Source: Choanephora cucurbitarum
Taxonomy: Eukaryota; Mucoromycota; Mucoromycetes; Mucorales; Choanephoraceae
Assembly (NCBI GenBank): GCA_025331435.1
Contig: JAIWNI010000117.1
Location: forward strand, 22,439-86,438
DNA length: 64,000 bases
Direction of reading: 5' to 3'
In this document: positions 22,727-34,944 of the stretch, in pieces
How positions within the stretch are numbered: the first letter of the stretch is position 1
Layout of the letters: the number at the start of each line of letters is the position of its first letter
Position numbers and translations under genes: made by a program
Notes under the pieces: model-generated
Seen by the model: the letters and a program-made list of their open reading frames with translations, nothing else
Told to the model about the DNA's origin: nothing
Database searches by the model: none

Positions 22727-23428
22727 ATGGTATTTCATCGACTCAAGTCCAACCCTTACACTGCTTCCCTTTTGAGAGCGCTACCTTGGCTTCCGGCTGC
22801 TGTCTTTTTCGTTGATCATGGTTACAGCTATGCAGTCATCAGTGGTCGATCGATGCAGGTACTTTGACTTGAATGTTTTTTCTTATTCCAACCAAGTTAA
22901 TGATGGCATAAAGCCTACTTTCAATCCAGATTCCAACATGTTGTCTAGAGACGTTGTCTTGTTGAACAAACGATCAGCGAACAAGTATAATTATGAACGT
23001 GGACAAGTAGTGACACTCAAGTAAGTCTCTATTCTTTTTTTTTTCTTAACAAGTCATGCTGAATAACCGTCTATAAAGATCACCTATTGATCCCAAATGC
23101 ATCATCACAAAACGTATTATGGCTTTACCTGGAGATACGATTGTGCCCTTACGAAACAAGAATGAAGTTGTTCGGGTTCCTGAAGGACATGTTTGGATAG
23201 AAGGCGATGAAGCATTTCATTCAAGAGACAGTAATTCATTTGGCACAGTAAGTGAGAAAGCTGTTGTCTTTTGTAAATCAATAACTCATCCATCTCAAGG
23301 TACCCATTAATTTGATTGAAGCAAAAGTAACTCGTATTCTATGGCCTCTTTCTCGATTTGGTCCTGTAGAAGTGAAGCCTGTTAATCCGGATAGAGTCAA
23401 GACAAATGTATTCAGAGCGCAACATTAA
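22727..23428 (+). CDS. IMP2: mitochondrial inner membrane protease subunit 2
   Basis: A signal-peptidase-type Ser/Lys protease of the inner membrane that removes sorting signals from intermembrane-space proteins. Four exons (22727-22858, 22914-23020, 23079-23247, 23300-23428) give 178 residues, the same size as yeast Imp2. The N-terminal hydrophobic anchor is WLPAAVFFVDHGYSYAVI. The catalytic Ser is in SGRSMQPTFNPD, split by intron 1. The catalytic Lys is in TKRIMALPGDTI. The conserved DSNSFGTVPI and ILWPLSRFG blocks follow. It is convergent with the acidic-protein gene, only about 24 bp between stop codons. Confidence 0.95.
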
Positions 23429-23452
23429 GTGTTTTATTTTTATTAGATACAA

Positions 23453-26400
23453 TTAGATAGATTTTGTACCAAAACCATAATAAGATGTATAGCGTTGAGG
23501 AAGCGATTCATACATTAATGGTTTCTCTTGCTTGAGATAATCGCGTTTTTGAGTTTGAAGGTTCTGTTGAGAATCCAAACGGAAAGGATTGAAAATAGCT
23601 TTTAACAGAAAGAGAGTGAATAAAAAAAAAGAAAAAAATACGAGATTTTATCTTTCCTTACCTCCTTTTCGAATGACTGGATGGACTCGAAACATGCATT
23701 TTCTCAACATTGATTTACATTCTTTGATTTCTTCTAGTGTCATGATACTCTGAGAACGCAGAAGGTATCGGCCTAATAACACAGCTGCTTCAGGCATATG
23801 GTGCTGTTGACAGTATTGCATCATAAACAATTTGGGTTGTGGCTCGTTCTGTTGCCAACAATAATCACCCATCTTTTCAATCTTGTCAGTAGAGAGAACA
23901 TCAATATCGATTTCAGAAGTATCAAAGCATCCTTGAATGATACTATGGATCAGTTGAGCTCGACGGTCTTCATCAGACATTGTATTGACAGCCACAAAGG
24001 GTTCTTCCACACTATGCGAGGAGGCGGGTGAGGCAGAGGCTGTGGTATCGGTAAAGGTAGCAATGGGCGTATCCACTGAAAGAGCAGGTGTGCCATCTCG
24101 CCCATGCTGATGTGGTTCATTCAGGGCTATCAGTGATCGCAAGAGGAGATCGGCATGGGTCAAGGGTGGTTGAGGTGGTATATCTGGAGTAGGTGCTAAT
24201 CGAAGAAGATCTTGTTTGGAAACTGGTATATAATCTATCTTGGATTCAACAGGTGGAGATGTGGTCTTGGGTTCGGATGGTTTTGGTTCATCGTCTAGTT
24301 GACCGCCATAGACAAAAGGCTTCTGTTCTAGATTTCTTAGTTTCTTCTCCATTAACGCATCCATGTCTTCGCTACTTTGAACCGTGTGCTGTTGTTTATC
24401 CTCTATTAAGGCTACTGTAGGAGAGAGTTGGTCTTCCTCCACAGGCACCTCCACGTTATTCTCTTGTTCTTCGTAATCTTCTTCTGTAATCACAAGCTCT
24501 TGCCGTGCTTCTTCTGGTTCACTTTCATCCAAACTACCATCATCATCTCCTCCAGCAACACCATCGCTATCAAAATCTTGTACGTCATATCCTTCTTCGG
24601 CAATATTTCCTTCATCCATATGATGAATCTCGTCTTCTTCATCACTACTCAAGATGACATGACTTTCTTCCTCTTCATTCTGATCCAAGCCTCTTTCGTA
24701 CATGAGAGTATCGTTATCGTTGTCATAGGCAAACGTATCATACTCATCATACAATGGTTCTGACCCTTCTTCATTACCAGAATAGGTTGTTTCAAAAGGA
24801 GTGGCATCATCTTCATACTTGTCAGCAATTGGTGACTGAGGGTCAATGGAGTCAGACGCCAATAAAGGTGAAGGTACTTGATCTTGCAAAGTATCAGATT
24901 GATTATCTGCTTGCAGAAATATATCCTCAAGCGGGGTTTCTACTGATGAGGATACATTCTGATGCTGAGCTTCTGATGTTGAGGGTGCATCAGCAGCTTG
25001 AGATTCTGATAGTGGTGATTCTGGTTGTACATCTGAGGGCATATCGCTAGCGCTCAATTCTCCTTCTAAGGACACACCGTTGGGATGAGCGTCTGTGGTC
25101 AAAGACACATCTTCAATTTGGATCTCAGCTTCAGAAGCAATCTCATCAGGCTTGCTCTCTTCCTCTACTTGCTCTTCAAGTGGCTCTTCAAGTGGCTCTT
25201 CAATTGGTTCTTCTACTTGCTCCTCAATTGGTTCTTCCACTTGTTCCTCAAATGGCTCTTCAGCTTGTTCTTCAGCTTGTTCTTCAGCTTGTTCTTCAGC
25301 TTGTTCTTCAGCTTGTTCTTCAGCTTGTTCTTCAGCTTGTTCTTCAGCTTGTTCTTCAATTAATTCTTCAATTGGTTCTTCAATTTGTTCCTCCATGTAA
25401 TCTTCATTTCCGTCTTCTACTTGATCTTCAAGTGGCTCCTCCATATAATTTTCGTTTCTGTCTTCAGCTTGTTCTTCTAGTTGTTTTTCGACTTGTTCCT
25501 CAAATGGCTCTTCAATTGGATTTTCAATTTGCTCCTCCATATAAGATTCTTCTCCGTCTTCAGCTTGCTCTTCTAGTTGCTCTTCAACTTGCTGTTCTAG
25601 TTGCTTCTCAACTTGTTCCTCCACATGGTCTTCAACCTGCTCTTCAACCTGCTCCTCCATTTGCTCTTCAACTTGCTCCTCCGCATAGACTTCTTTTCTG
25701 TCTTCAACTTGCTCTTCCATTTGTTCATCCACCGACTCTTCTATGACCGTCTCTATGACTGTCTCTACTACTGTTTCTATCACTGTTTCTTCTTGTTCTG
25801 AAGATAAATCATCAGACTGTTCAGAAAGAATCTCATCCGACGCTTCTGCCACACCATCCAACTGAGCTCCTTCAGTGACTGACTCCATATGATCATCGTG
25901 CGTCTGTGAAGCCGCAACCTTCTCATCAGTCAAGCATCTCACGGCATCCGAACCTGCCAAAGACGGTGTCTCCAAAGGCACCTCGTCCACCAACACCGGC
26001 TCTTGACTGGAATCCTTTTGTTTAGACGCCGAAGAAGTCACCTTGCCTTGATCCTGCAACCTGATCTCTGATTCAATAATGACCCTACTGTTATCATAAG
26101 GTATTTTCTGTCGTTTGAATGTGGGTTCAGGTAAGCTATGTTTGCGCTTGGATCGCGTCACTCGATGGTTTTGTTGTGGCATACCATCCCCATGCGCCTT
26201 GAGGACAAGATCTGCTATCTTCTGAGGCATGCGTAACAGATAGCCTGCAGGGTCCAGCTGAAGTAAAGAGAGGGTAGTTGGGTGCATCATCCGTTGAATG
26301 CATGTCTGTGGATCGGTCGAGAGCAAGAGGAGTTCAGCCGTTCGAACAGGCGTGACTTCCCAGACGTTCAGGTCCAATTGGTGATCGGGTGTCTGGGTGA

Positions 26401-27599
26401 TGATGGCCAGCTGGAGTTCTTCGTCATCCACTGTGGTCGTGGCAGGGATGAGTTTGGTGTCGATGATCTGAGTCGAGGCTGGGTTGATGATTTTGCGTTG
26501 TTTGGTGGTAGAGTCACCTCGGGTCTCGACGATTTTGATATAGGGTTGAGCGTAGTGGTATTTCTTGTGCTTGGGTGGTTTTTCTTGTGCGAGTACGATG
26601 GTCATCAACAGACTGTTATAAGAACGAGCACATGAAAGTTGCGTAATAGGGTCTATTGTATGTTAATGACAACATGATGGTGACTTACAACCTTTACTTA
26701 CATCCGGGGAATTCAACAAAATCAGAAATATCAATCGGACCTCGTAAGCGAGAGGCTTTATAGGAATACACGTTGACTCGAACACGATAGATCAAGATGG
26801 CACCTAGACTGTAGCCCAGAAGGATTTGAAGATCACTGTGGCCCATTCGTTTATCTTCTTTATCGGGTGGTAAGATACAGATGGCAGTGACATGACCTAA
26901 TTCTTTAGGATTGTTTTCATCTGGCTTAAATGGTTCTGTAAGCTAATTAAAGTGTAAGTAAACTACTTTATCATGCAATAGCCTTAGGGTACTTTACCTC
27001 TACATGAATACGAGGTCCATAGAGACTAAGCAAAATGAGAGTAGTGCCATTCTGTTTTGTTCCAATGACCATGACAAATGAGGATTTTCTGACATCATAG
27101 AAACCTTGTCTATCTTTAAATGTCTAGTTTCATGAGCAAGAGTCATCAAGATGAATACACCAATGCTTACCACATCAAATGGAGCCTCTGTGATACTGAC
27201 GGCTGTAATATCACCCTGAGGTGCTTTTTTAGAGTCAATATCGATCATCTTTTTCGTGTCCATATGATACCAAACAATATGATTGGCCTTGTCTGCATCG
27301 CTTGCAATAATCACAAGAATAGGTGAATCACTTTCTCGGCAATAAAGTACAGTCTGTATCTTTTCAACCTAAACAAAAGGGTATGAATGATCACTTCTTA
27401 TCTATTGTTTCTATTTTACTTTTTTGCTGGTTCGCTTGTTGATATCAGTCAAAGTCAATTGGTTTACTGTTTCTTTATAGTCAAAAGGATCGCGATAGAC
27501 ATATTCAACAATATCTTGGTTATAATGAAATAAGACGCCGGGATCTAAATCGAAATTTATCTTTGTTCCCTTGACAAACAACTGTCGGTATTCAGTCAT
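23453..27599 (-). CDS. large acidic protein with possible beta-propeller N-terminus
   Basis: Six exons on the minus strand (27599-27420, 27368-27171, 27123-26998, 26942-26702, 26652-23662, 23598-23453) give 1293 residues. All phases agree, and the last small exon encodes AIFNPFRLDSQQNLQTQ and ends KSI. The first ~380 residues are beta-rich, with WD-like or nucleoporin-like strand patterns; I infer a beta-propeller but cannot name it. A basic patch (RVTRSKRKHSLPEP) could be a nuclear localisation signal. About 500 residues are then Glu-rich, including eight consecutive EEQA units. The C-terminal ~100 residues are helical (DYCWQQNEPQPKLFMMQYCQ, then LLGRYLLRSQSIMTLEEIKE). I do not recognise a named family. 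Confidence 0.75.
25256..25356 (-). repeat. 12-bp coding tandem repeat (EEQA units)
   Basis: The unit TTCTTCAGCTTG on the + strand is repeated about eight times without change and encodes EEQA on the minus strand. More diverged 12-bp relatives extend over about 25150-25740. Such a perfect core suggests recent slippage and length variation between strains. Confidence 0.85.
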
Positions 27600-27776
27600 G
27601 GTGAGATGAAGTGTATAGAAAATAAAAAAAAAATAAAAAAATAAAATGAAATCAACTCAAGTCAAGACATTCGGAGTTTCAATTGATGACTGGGTTCATT
27701 GCATTGACCAATAAAGATAAAGAAGAAGAAAGGTATCCATGATTTATTTACATAATAATTCTAACATTAAAGGTTA

Positions 27777-28439
27777 TCAAACAAGCACTAACTGAAGTGG
27801 ACTTGGACGAGGCATGAATCGATCCGTTCGTTTAGGCAAGACACGACGAGGTCTTAATGGACCCACAATCTTCTGAGAACGCATCATGTTCACTTCAGCA
27901 ACAATCATCCTCAAATAGGCTGTGTTGGATCGAATGTCACGGTCATGGCAGAGAGGCTTAGGCTCTACTGCTTTTTCAGGTGCTTGTGGTTTCTGTAGTC
28001 TCTTTGAGGGCTTAGAGAGGGTCTCTACCAAGGTCCATTCTCTATTGGTTGTTTCCATCCAATACTGTTCTTCTGTAGGCGGTGCTTCAAAGATACGAAA
28101 TGTCTCGAGTGGTACATTGATCAGTTCAGAAGAATGACTCTGTTGGGTCTGAACATAATGATCACATAATATATCAGAAAGAGCATGTGTGCTATTGCCA
28201 GTCTCTTCTGATTCCATACTCAGACTGCTTTCTGAACTAGAACTACTGTAACTACTGGAGGCATCATGATCCTGTGCATTGTAGTCGATGGGGCTACTGA
28301 CGGCAATCACGTCAAATGGTGATGTTTGTGTTTGTGTGGGTGTGACACAAGGCATGAATCCGACAGGTCCATTCTCTGCTTTACAGTCAGAAAAGAGACG
28401 ACTGAAAAAAGAAAAGATGGAATCTGTGTCTGTAGGCAA
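27777..28439 (-). CDS. hypothetical protein, Ser-rich, 5' end unresolved
   Basis: The open frame of about 220 codons on the minus strand has a Ser-rich acidic stretch (ASSSYSSSSSESSLSMESEE). Its C-terminal part looks conserved: SNTAYLRMIVAEVNMMRSQK, then GPLRPRRVLPKRTDRFMPRP. There is no ATG at the beginning of the frame (it starts at TTG), so an upstream exon is needed. A likely one is 28599-28513, starting MVTLQKKQWSLPYGIPKRT and ending at a GTAAAT donor, but its phase does not match the TACAG acceptor just after 28432. I cannot resolve the join. The function is unknown. Confidence 0.55.
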   Translation of the reverse strand: MPTDTDSIFSFFSRLFSDCKAENGPVGFMPCVTPTQTQTSPFDVIAVSSPIDYNAQDHDASSSYSSSSSESSLSMESEETGNSTHALSDILCDHYVQTQQSHSSELINVPLETFRIFEAPPTEEQYWMETTNREWTLVETLSKPSKRLQKPQAPEKAVEPKPLCHDRDIRSNTAYLRMIVAEVNMMRSQKIVGPLRPRRVLPKRTDRFMPRPSPLQLVLV

Positions 28440-28599
28440 AAAGAAAGGATAAGGTGATAACTAAAACAATAACTCATAAGTTTGAAGGAAATAAGAACAT
28501 GGTGTTATTTACCACAGAAGCAGGTGGCTTAGTTTTTTTATTTGTTCTCTTTGGAATGCCATAAGGTAATGACCATTGTTTCTTTTGTAAAGTAACCAT

Positions 28600-29604
28600 T
28601 AGAAGAAAAAAAAGAGAATTTAATTAATTATTTATTATTTTCAAATGAACACTCTATTTATAGGAGTTTTGAATTCAGGAGAGTTATAAAAAAAAAGGGA
28701 GTATGAATCACATGAGATAAGGCTCTAAATTACAATGTGAAAAAGAAGCATTCAAAAATGTTCATTCGGTTACATATGACCCATTCTTTCCCTTTTTTGA
28801 TAAAATAAAGGGGGGAAACCTCTTTTCTATTTCACCTCCCCCTTATCTTGTCACTATTGTTTCCGAACATGAAAGGTTACATAATTGTCATTCATTTTTA
28901 GTAAAAATAATCAAATACAGCACCAATTGCTTAAATTGTTACTCTTCTTTGTTCATGTGAGACCGAAACCCGTGTTGTATATAAAAAAAAATAACTCGGC
29001 GACCTATCAAATAGGGTACATTAGTTTATCCAATCAACGGTACCTAAATACTTAAATTTGGAAAAAAAAAAAGGAGTAGAGGTATCTTATCCAAGTATAC
29101 ATAATAGAGGGCTTTTTTATTTGAATTGTATCATTTAAAGCTTAAATCCCCCCCACACACGTGGACTACACTAAAACCCATTTTGTCAAGATAACGCTCT
29201 TAATCAAGTAAGTTTTTCTTTATGTGATACAATAAAGATGGTTGCATAAATTATAAAGGTAGAACAAGATAGAATTTCAAACCTATCTTTTCTACTATAT
29301 ATAGAATGAATCTAAAAGGAAAGTAATTTTCTATCTGTTGAGAATGACATAAGCATTTCTATAGTATGTAAAAAGACGCGTTTATTTAAAATAGTTTCCC
29401 CCCCTTTTTTACAATTAAATCCTGCAATTTGAAGCCGATATAAAATTGAGTTACCAAAGCCAAATTTTTTTATCCGAACTTATCCTTTTTATTCTGACTC
29501 AGCCATTTATAAAAAAACAAATAAAAAGATCGTCAGAAGTTGACATAAGTGTCACCTTCAGGTATATTTCTCACGTTAACCAATAAAAAAAAAAGTGATT
29601 TATT
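28600..29604. other. intergenic
   Basis: About 1 kb, very AT-rich, with C/G homopolymer runs (28810-28815, 29148-29154, 29398-29404). No gene is seen. Confidence 0.55.
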
Positions 29605-32600
29605 CTACCATGTATGACTACCTGTGGCCTCTAATCGATTCAGACGATAAGGTTCTATTTTCTCAATAAATCGAATGCCTTTGTCTTCAAGTTGTTGAAG
29701 GATAGGCAAATAGACATGCGATTGAGTAGGTCTCTGGATACCCTTTTCAGGAATCTTGTTGTCTAATATCAAATCCACTGTCATGGCAGCAGGTAAACCA
29801 ACTGTATCTGCCATGGCTGTATGTTTCTCTCCACCATATTGAACCAAGGTAGAAGTCCAGGTTTCCTTCTTACCAGAACGATGTTCAATACCAAATTCAT
29901 GATGCATGGCCACCATATCCTTTTCACCTGGTTCATAGCGTAATTTTCTAGCCAATAAGGTAGAGAAATAGTCTAAGGCAGTGGTCCCATTCAATGCTCT
30001 CACTTGACCATCATCATTCGACAGTAGGTAATCAATGGCAGACCAGGTTCTTTCTGTCATGGTATGATCCTTGGATAAACCTAATTTGTGGATCATCTGC
30101 TGATATCTCTCTTGATTGGATAAAGAATCTGTCTTGCCTGTCAATACATAATCGACATAATTAGCCTAAAAGTCATTTGTTGTTAGTCTACATCTATCTA
30201 TCCTTTTTTTTATTTTATTTTACCCAAGATGGACATCTGTATTGAATAGGCTGTGTTTGTTCCAAAAAGCCTAATTGACGGAAAGCATACAGTAGATCAG
30301 AATAACCCTAACATAAGAAAAAAAGTTAACTATAGAAACACTATCTCATTTTGTCTCTCTTACTTGGTATCTTAAGGTACCACGGAACATGGTATCCAGT
30401 TCATTCAAGGATCCAAGACCATAGATATCAGCATAACCCAATGAATTTCGATTGGCCAATCCTTCAAACACAAATCCAGCATAAGGTGTCTGTACAATAG
30501 GGAAATGATGTTTCAATAGATTGTCTCCAGTAATGGCATGTTCCTAAAATTATTTTTTTGTAAGTATACAAGTATAAGTATAAGAGTGATTTAAAAGCTT
30601 ACCTTGCCATGATGCCAATAGAGAGCATCATTACCACTGGCTGTCAAGACACCTCGAGGTGACCAACTGAATTTATAACCCAAAGGTACATTGGATGCCT
30701 CAGGAGCAGGTAAACCACCACACCAAGACACAAAGGAGCGAATCTAATATCATGAATCACCCTGTCTATTTCTAAATAAGGCAACTTACTTTGGCACCTT
30801 CCTGTCTGGCTTCATCCATGATTTTCATAGCAGACATATGATCAATACCGGGATCCAAGCCGACTTCATTCATCACCAGGATACCAGCCTTTTGTGCTGC
30901 ACTATCCAGGGCCTGCATCTCAGGTGACACATAACTGGCTGTGACCATATCCTTACCGTGTTCAATACACACCTTGGCTACCTGAGGATGGAAGAAGGCA
31001 GGTACAAGACTGTTGTGACTTTTATCAGTCACTAGAGTGTCTGATGTAATCTACACTTACCTTACAACCACATCTGCCTTACTGACCAATCGATCTAACT
31101 CAGATAGTTGAGAGAGATCCAAAGGCACCACAGAGGCATTTGTATAACCTGCCACCAATGCCTTGGCTTCTTCTACCACATTACTAGCTAAATAAATAAA
31201 GGTAAGTGATACATAGCCATAGGCACATAAGTGTACTTACCAACCACAAGATGAGTATCGTTACGTCGAGCCAAATGTTCCACCAAGGGACCTGCTACCA
31301 TCCCAGAACCCAACAGTAAGACCGTCTTCTTTCCATTTTTAGTAATTTTTGAAGAAGAAGGCAAGCATGCCCTCAAGCCTTGATGGGCCTCGCTTAACCT
31401 TCCCTTGTCTGTGATAGCTGCGTTACGCAAGAGAGGCGATAGTGTTTCTAGTGGCGCATCAGCTGATTGGTGCACCATGTCTTTGATAAAGGGGTAAAGT
31501 GCATCACTAAAGAACTGACTGCTTTCCACAGGCAATTCGGCCGGTAAGATATCGATGCCCATCACTTGAATGCCTTTCCCTTCCGCACTAACATGGCTTA
31601 AATGAATCGATTGCAAATGAGATCTCTAGATGGAACTTACTCGGTATGTTCTTTATTCTGAATGGCATCATAATAAAAGAAGCCTTGGTCAACAGGTGTA
31701 CTATGGGATAGACATTCAAATGCACCCTAATCCACTGTAAGCATCATTTTGTTATTTATTTTTCTCACTTACTTTGATGTCACACACAATATCGGCCAAT
31801 GTCATCATTTTGCCTTTTTTGATCAAGCCTTTTTCCTTTTGTTGTTCAATTTCTTTTAACTGTTGATTTGTCAATAAGCGTGGGTATCTGTTGTCCCAAT
31901 AGGCCCCTGTGACCACACAATTGACATAGGGTGCAATCTATAGTGTATCAGTCATTTGTAAGCCAATCAGATCATTGCTAACTTACAGAGTGGTGGAAAT
32001 GAGAGCGGTATTGATCTGGATGAGCAATATAATCTTCATAACTCACTTGACCACCTTTGATATGTTCAATATAATCCTTGATATCCAGTTGAGTAGCATA
32101 GAGTTTATTGAGTTTAGGATCTATAAAAGAGAGATTGAGATAAGAGATATTGACTGTGCATTGAATTGCCTTACTGGTATCATTTACTAATGTCTTTAGA
32201 TCTTCAGGAGCAACAAATTCATGAGGAAGTTCTTTCATCATTTCCATAGCACCCTATATTATAGTTCAGTTTATCGATCCATTCTTGTCTTAACAAATAC
32301 TTACCTGAGCTACATTGCCAGCACCTGTAAAGGCATAGACAAGAGGACCAAAATCTTTAGGTGTGCCTGTTTCAGATATCATATCACCCATACGACGTAA
32401 AGCTAATTTGGCTTCATCCAATGTAGGATAGGCATGGGCCATGGAAGTATACTATAGAACACACATCAATGATCCTTTCCATCTTTTTTTTTTTGGTTTT
32501 CTTACCATAAAAGGTGTACTATAACCCAATCCCAAGAAACGATGACCCATACCATGAAATGCATCCAACATACCTTTCATTTACATGAGTCCAATAGTAG

Positions 32601-33227
32601 ATATTGATTCAAACAAACAAACTTACCTGCATTACCAGCAAATTTACCAAAGGCCACCAATCGTTTACCTGTCTCATCCTTCATGAGTTCATAATCTAAT
32701 AACCGAATGTTCTGTCACAAAGAGCGTGTTAATTTCCCACGATTAGGGGTGAGAAAAAATAATTAAAGCAAACCTTATCCAGAATGGCTTGAAGCATTGG
32801 CATGTTGGTCTGATTGCCTTTATGGGTATGTGAAAAGAAGAGATAGGTCTTGTTGTCAAGTAAGGCAGATTCAGGTACTTCTTTAATACCCAAGATGATA
32901 TCTGCCTTGGAAAGATCGTCTGTCAAAATAGCACCTGCCTAACGACAAAAAAAATAAGTTTCCCCCCCCCTTATCTAATCTTTATTCTCATCTTACCTCT
33001 TGATAAGATGCATCTGTAAAGATACGTTTGGTACTTGGCTGTACATACACTTGTGTGCCTGTCTCTTTGATCAATTGTTGAACGGCATTGGGTGTCAAGG
33101 CAGATCGACGTTCCCATCGACTTTTATCTTCTCGACGGATACCAATGGTACTGCTGGCATACCATCGTTGAGTGGCTTGATAATAAGGTTGCCTAGAAAC
33201 TGATTTACTGATAAATGAAGATAACAT
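29605..33227 (-). CDS. AASS: alpha-aminoadipic semialdehyde synthase (bifunctional LKR/SDH)
   Basis: A fusion of lysine-ketoglutarate reductase and saccharopine dehydrogenase, which breaks lysine down through saccharopine. About 15 short introns lie on the minus strand. The N-terminus [20 protein letters not shown] is basic and hydroxylated, as in a mitochondrial presequence. The LKR half starts with [19 protein letters not shown] and continues with [11 protein letters not shown] and [11 protein letters not shown]. The SDH half has the Rossmann motif [20 protein letters not shown], then [17 protein letters not shown], and ends [13 protein letters not shown]. Order and content match animal and plant AASS (roughly 900 residues). 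Most studied fungi make lysine with two separate saccharopine dehydrogenases, so the fused form is notable. Confidence 0.93.
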
Positions 33228-33767
33228 GTCAATTTAAAAAAAAAAAAAGAAAAAAGACACGTTAGGCAGTTGATTCTTTTTATCCATTTTTTTTTATCCA
33301 AAAAAAGAAAAAACCTGTCGTATGACTTTTCCCTTTTAAAAATAAACAAGTGATTGTATACACACATATCACATTGAAAGAATTCTGTTGATGATCTATG
33401 TTATTTGATTTTTGAGATGAAATAGGCTCTGATCATTACTTTTTTGACAGACAGTTGTATAGCTAAATTAGGATGGCGTGTTTCTAAGGAAAATGAGAAT
33501 ATAAATGAGAGTTTCAGTCAAAGTAAATCATGAAATGGTCGCGTACTTTCAAACTCAACATAAACACGCTCTTATTTTGCATGAAATGGACAGTTGCTGA
33601 GATTTAAAAAAATCGCAGCAACAGATCATGGATTGCCATAGCAACCTATATATATCATGCCATCACCAACAGAGTAAACAAGGTAGATAAGTCGACGTCA
33701 CTTGTTGATCAAACATAAAATAAAGTCAAGGCTTGTTCTTTTTTTTTCTTTCTTTCTTTCACTCAAT
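33228..33767. other. divergent promoter region AASS / FYR gene
   Basis: AT-rich, with pyrimidine tracts directly before the start of the FYR gene. No further element can be supported. Confidence 0.5.
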
Positions 33768-34860
33768 ATGTTGAACAGAAAACAAAAAAGAGCCAATCAT
33801 CAAGACGAAGTCCAACAGTTAAAACAAGTAAGTTTTCCCTTCTTATTTACACTTGACAAGGCACTGATCTCTTTTTCAGGACAATCAAAGACTACGCAAA
33901 GAACTTAAACAAGCCAAATTAAAGTTGATTCTGATGTCAAAAGAAAAAGAGTAAGTCAATTCAATAGAGAGAGAATAAGACAACTCATTTTTTTTACATC
34001 TAAAGTGTGTTGATGGATAAAGTCTTGATGTTGACCAAAGACACTCCACCACCACCATCATTTAGCAATCTTCAGCCTATTGATCTACCCAAAACACCCT
34101 GTGCCCTTAAAGACTGTATACCCTATCTCTTACCTTGTAAGATAGGTATCTTCACTATCTACTCATTAGGAAAGATCAATCCAAACTATCATTCTGCCCT
34201 TACTATCTATCCAGTAGGCTATAAAGTGAGCAGGTAAAATTTTATGCTTATTTATTATATACTTGTCAACTAACGCATTTAACTTCTAGATCGTATTATA
34301 GTATGGCCAATCCTTTTATTGACACTACCTATACCTGTACAATTGAAGAAAATGGTGCCACAGGTCCTCTGGTAAGTACACTAGGATAAATACTTGTCAA
34401 CTACTGACTTTGTTATCTCTAGTTTGAAATTGTTGCAGAGGATTGTCCTAATAAGCCTATCATTGGTAGTTCAGCTAATGAAGTGTGGCGATGGGTGATT
34501 TACTATAGTCATCTTATTCGAAAAGAACCGATTCCCATTCAAGGTAATTTAAGATGGAATAAGGATAGCCATCCACTCATCTCTTTTTCTGTAGTCAATG
34601 GATCTGAATTCTATGGTCTGACACATCCTACTATTATGCAAATGATTCAAGGTTTACCTTATGCCAATCAATGTCAAGATTACTTATGGCAACCCTCTGA
34701 TCAAGATAAGCCTTATGCCTTCTGTTCTCCTCCTCCCTTGCCTGGTCCATTCTCTTTCCCACCTAAACCAGAACCTGTCTATCCTGTCGAAGGTACAAAA
34801 GAACTCTTTCCTATTCATTCAGATGTGAGTTATCCTTCTCTCTTGCTTCATCCCTTTTAA
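33768..34860 (+). CDS. FYR-domain protein (TBRG1-like)
   Basis: Exons 33768-33827, 33880-33950, 34006-34233, 34290-34371 and 34423-34860 are joined in phase, giving about 290 residues. A coiled-coil-like N-terminus (DEVQQLKQ, DNQRLRKELKQAKLKL) precedes the FYRN-like block (GKINPNYHSALTIYPVGYKV, SRSYYSMANP). The FYRC-like block follows (YTCTIEENGATGPLFEIVAE, then SANEVWRWVIYY and GSEFYGLTHPTIMQMIQGLP). FYR domains occur in chromatin regulators such as trithorax/MLL and in TBRG1. The lack of SET or PHD modules and the size favour a TBRG1-like nuclear protein. The last exon contains a possible donor at HSD|GTGAGT, so an alternative 3' end is possible. PRP3 starts 84 bp downstream. Confidence 0.82.
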
Positions 34861-34944
34861 AAAATAAATAAAATAAAAAAAATGTGACGTGTACTCTACT
34901 CTTTTTCTTTTTTTCTTTTTTTTTTTTTAATTGAAAAAGCTGTG

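Noticed and set aside
25085..25801. + strand frames rich in Cys-Ser-Ser, Leu-Val-Leu or Phe-Phe-Ser
   Set aside because: They are antisense readings of the EEQA-type repeat in the acidic protein; stop codons are missing only because the repeat lacks them.
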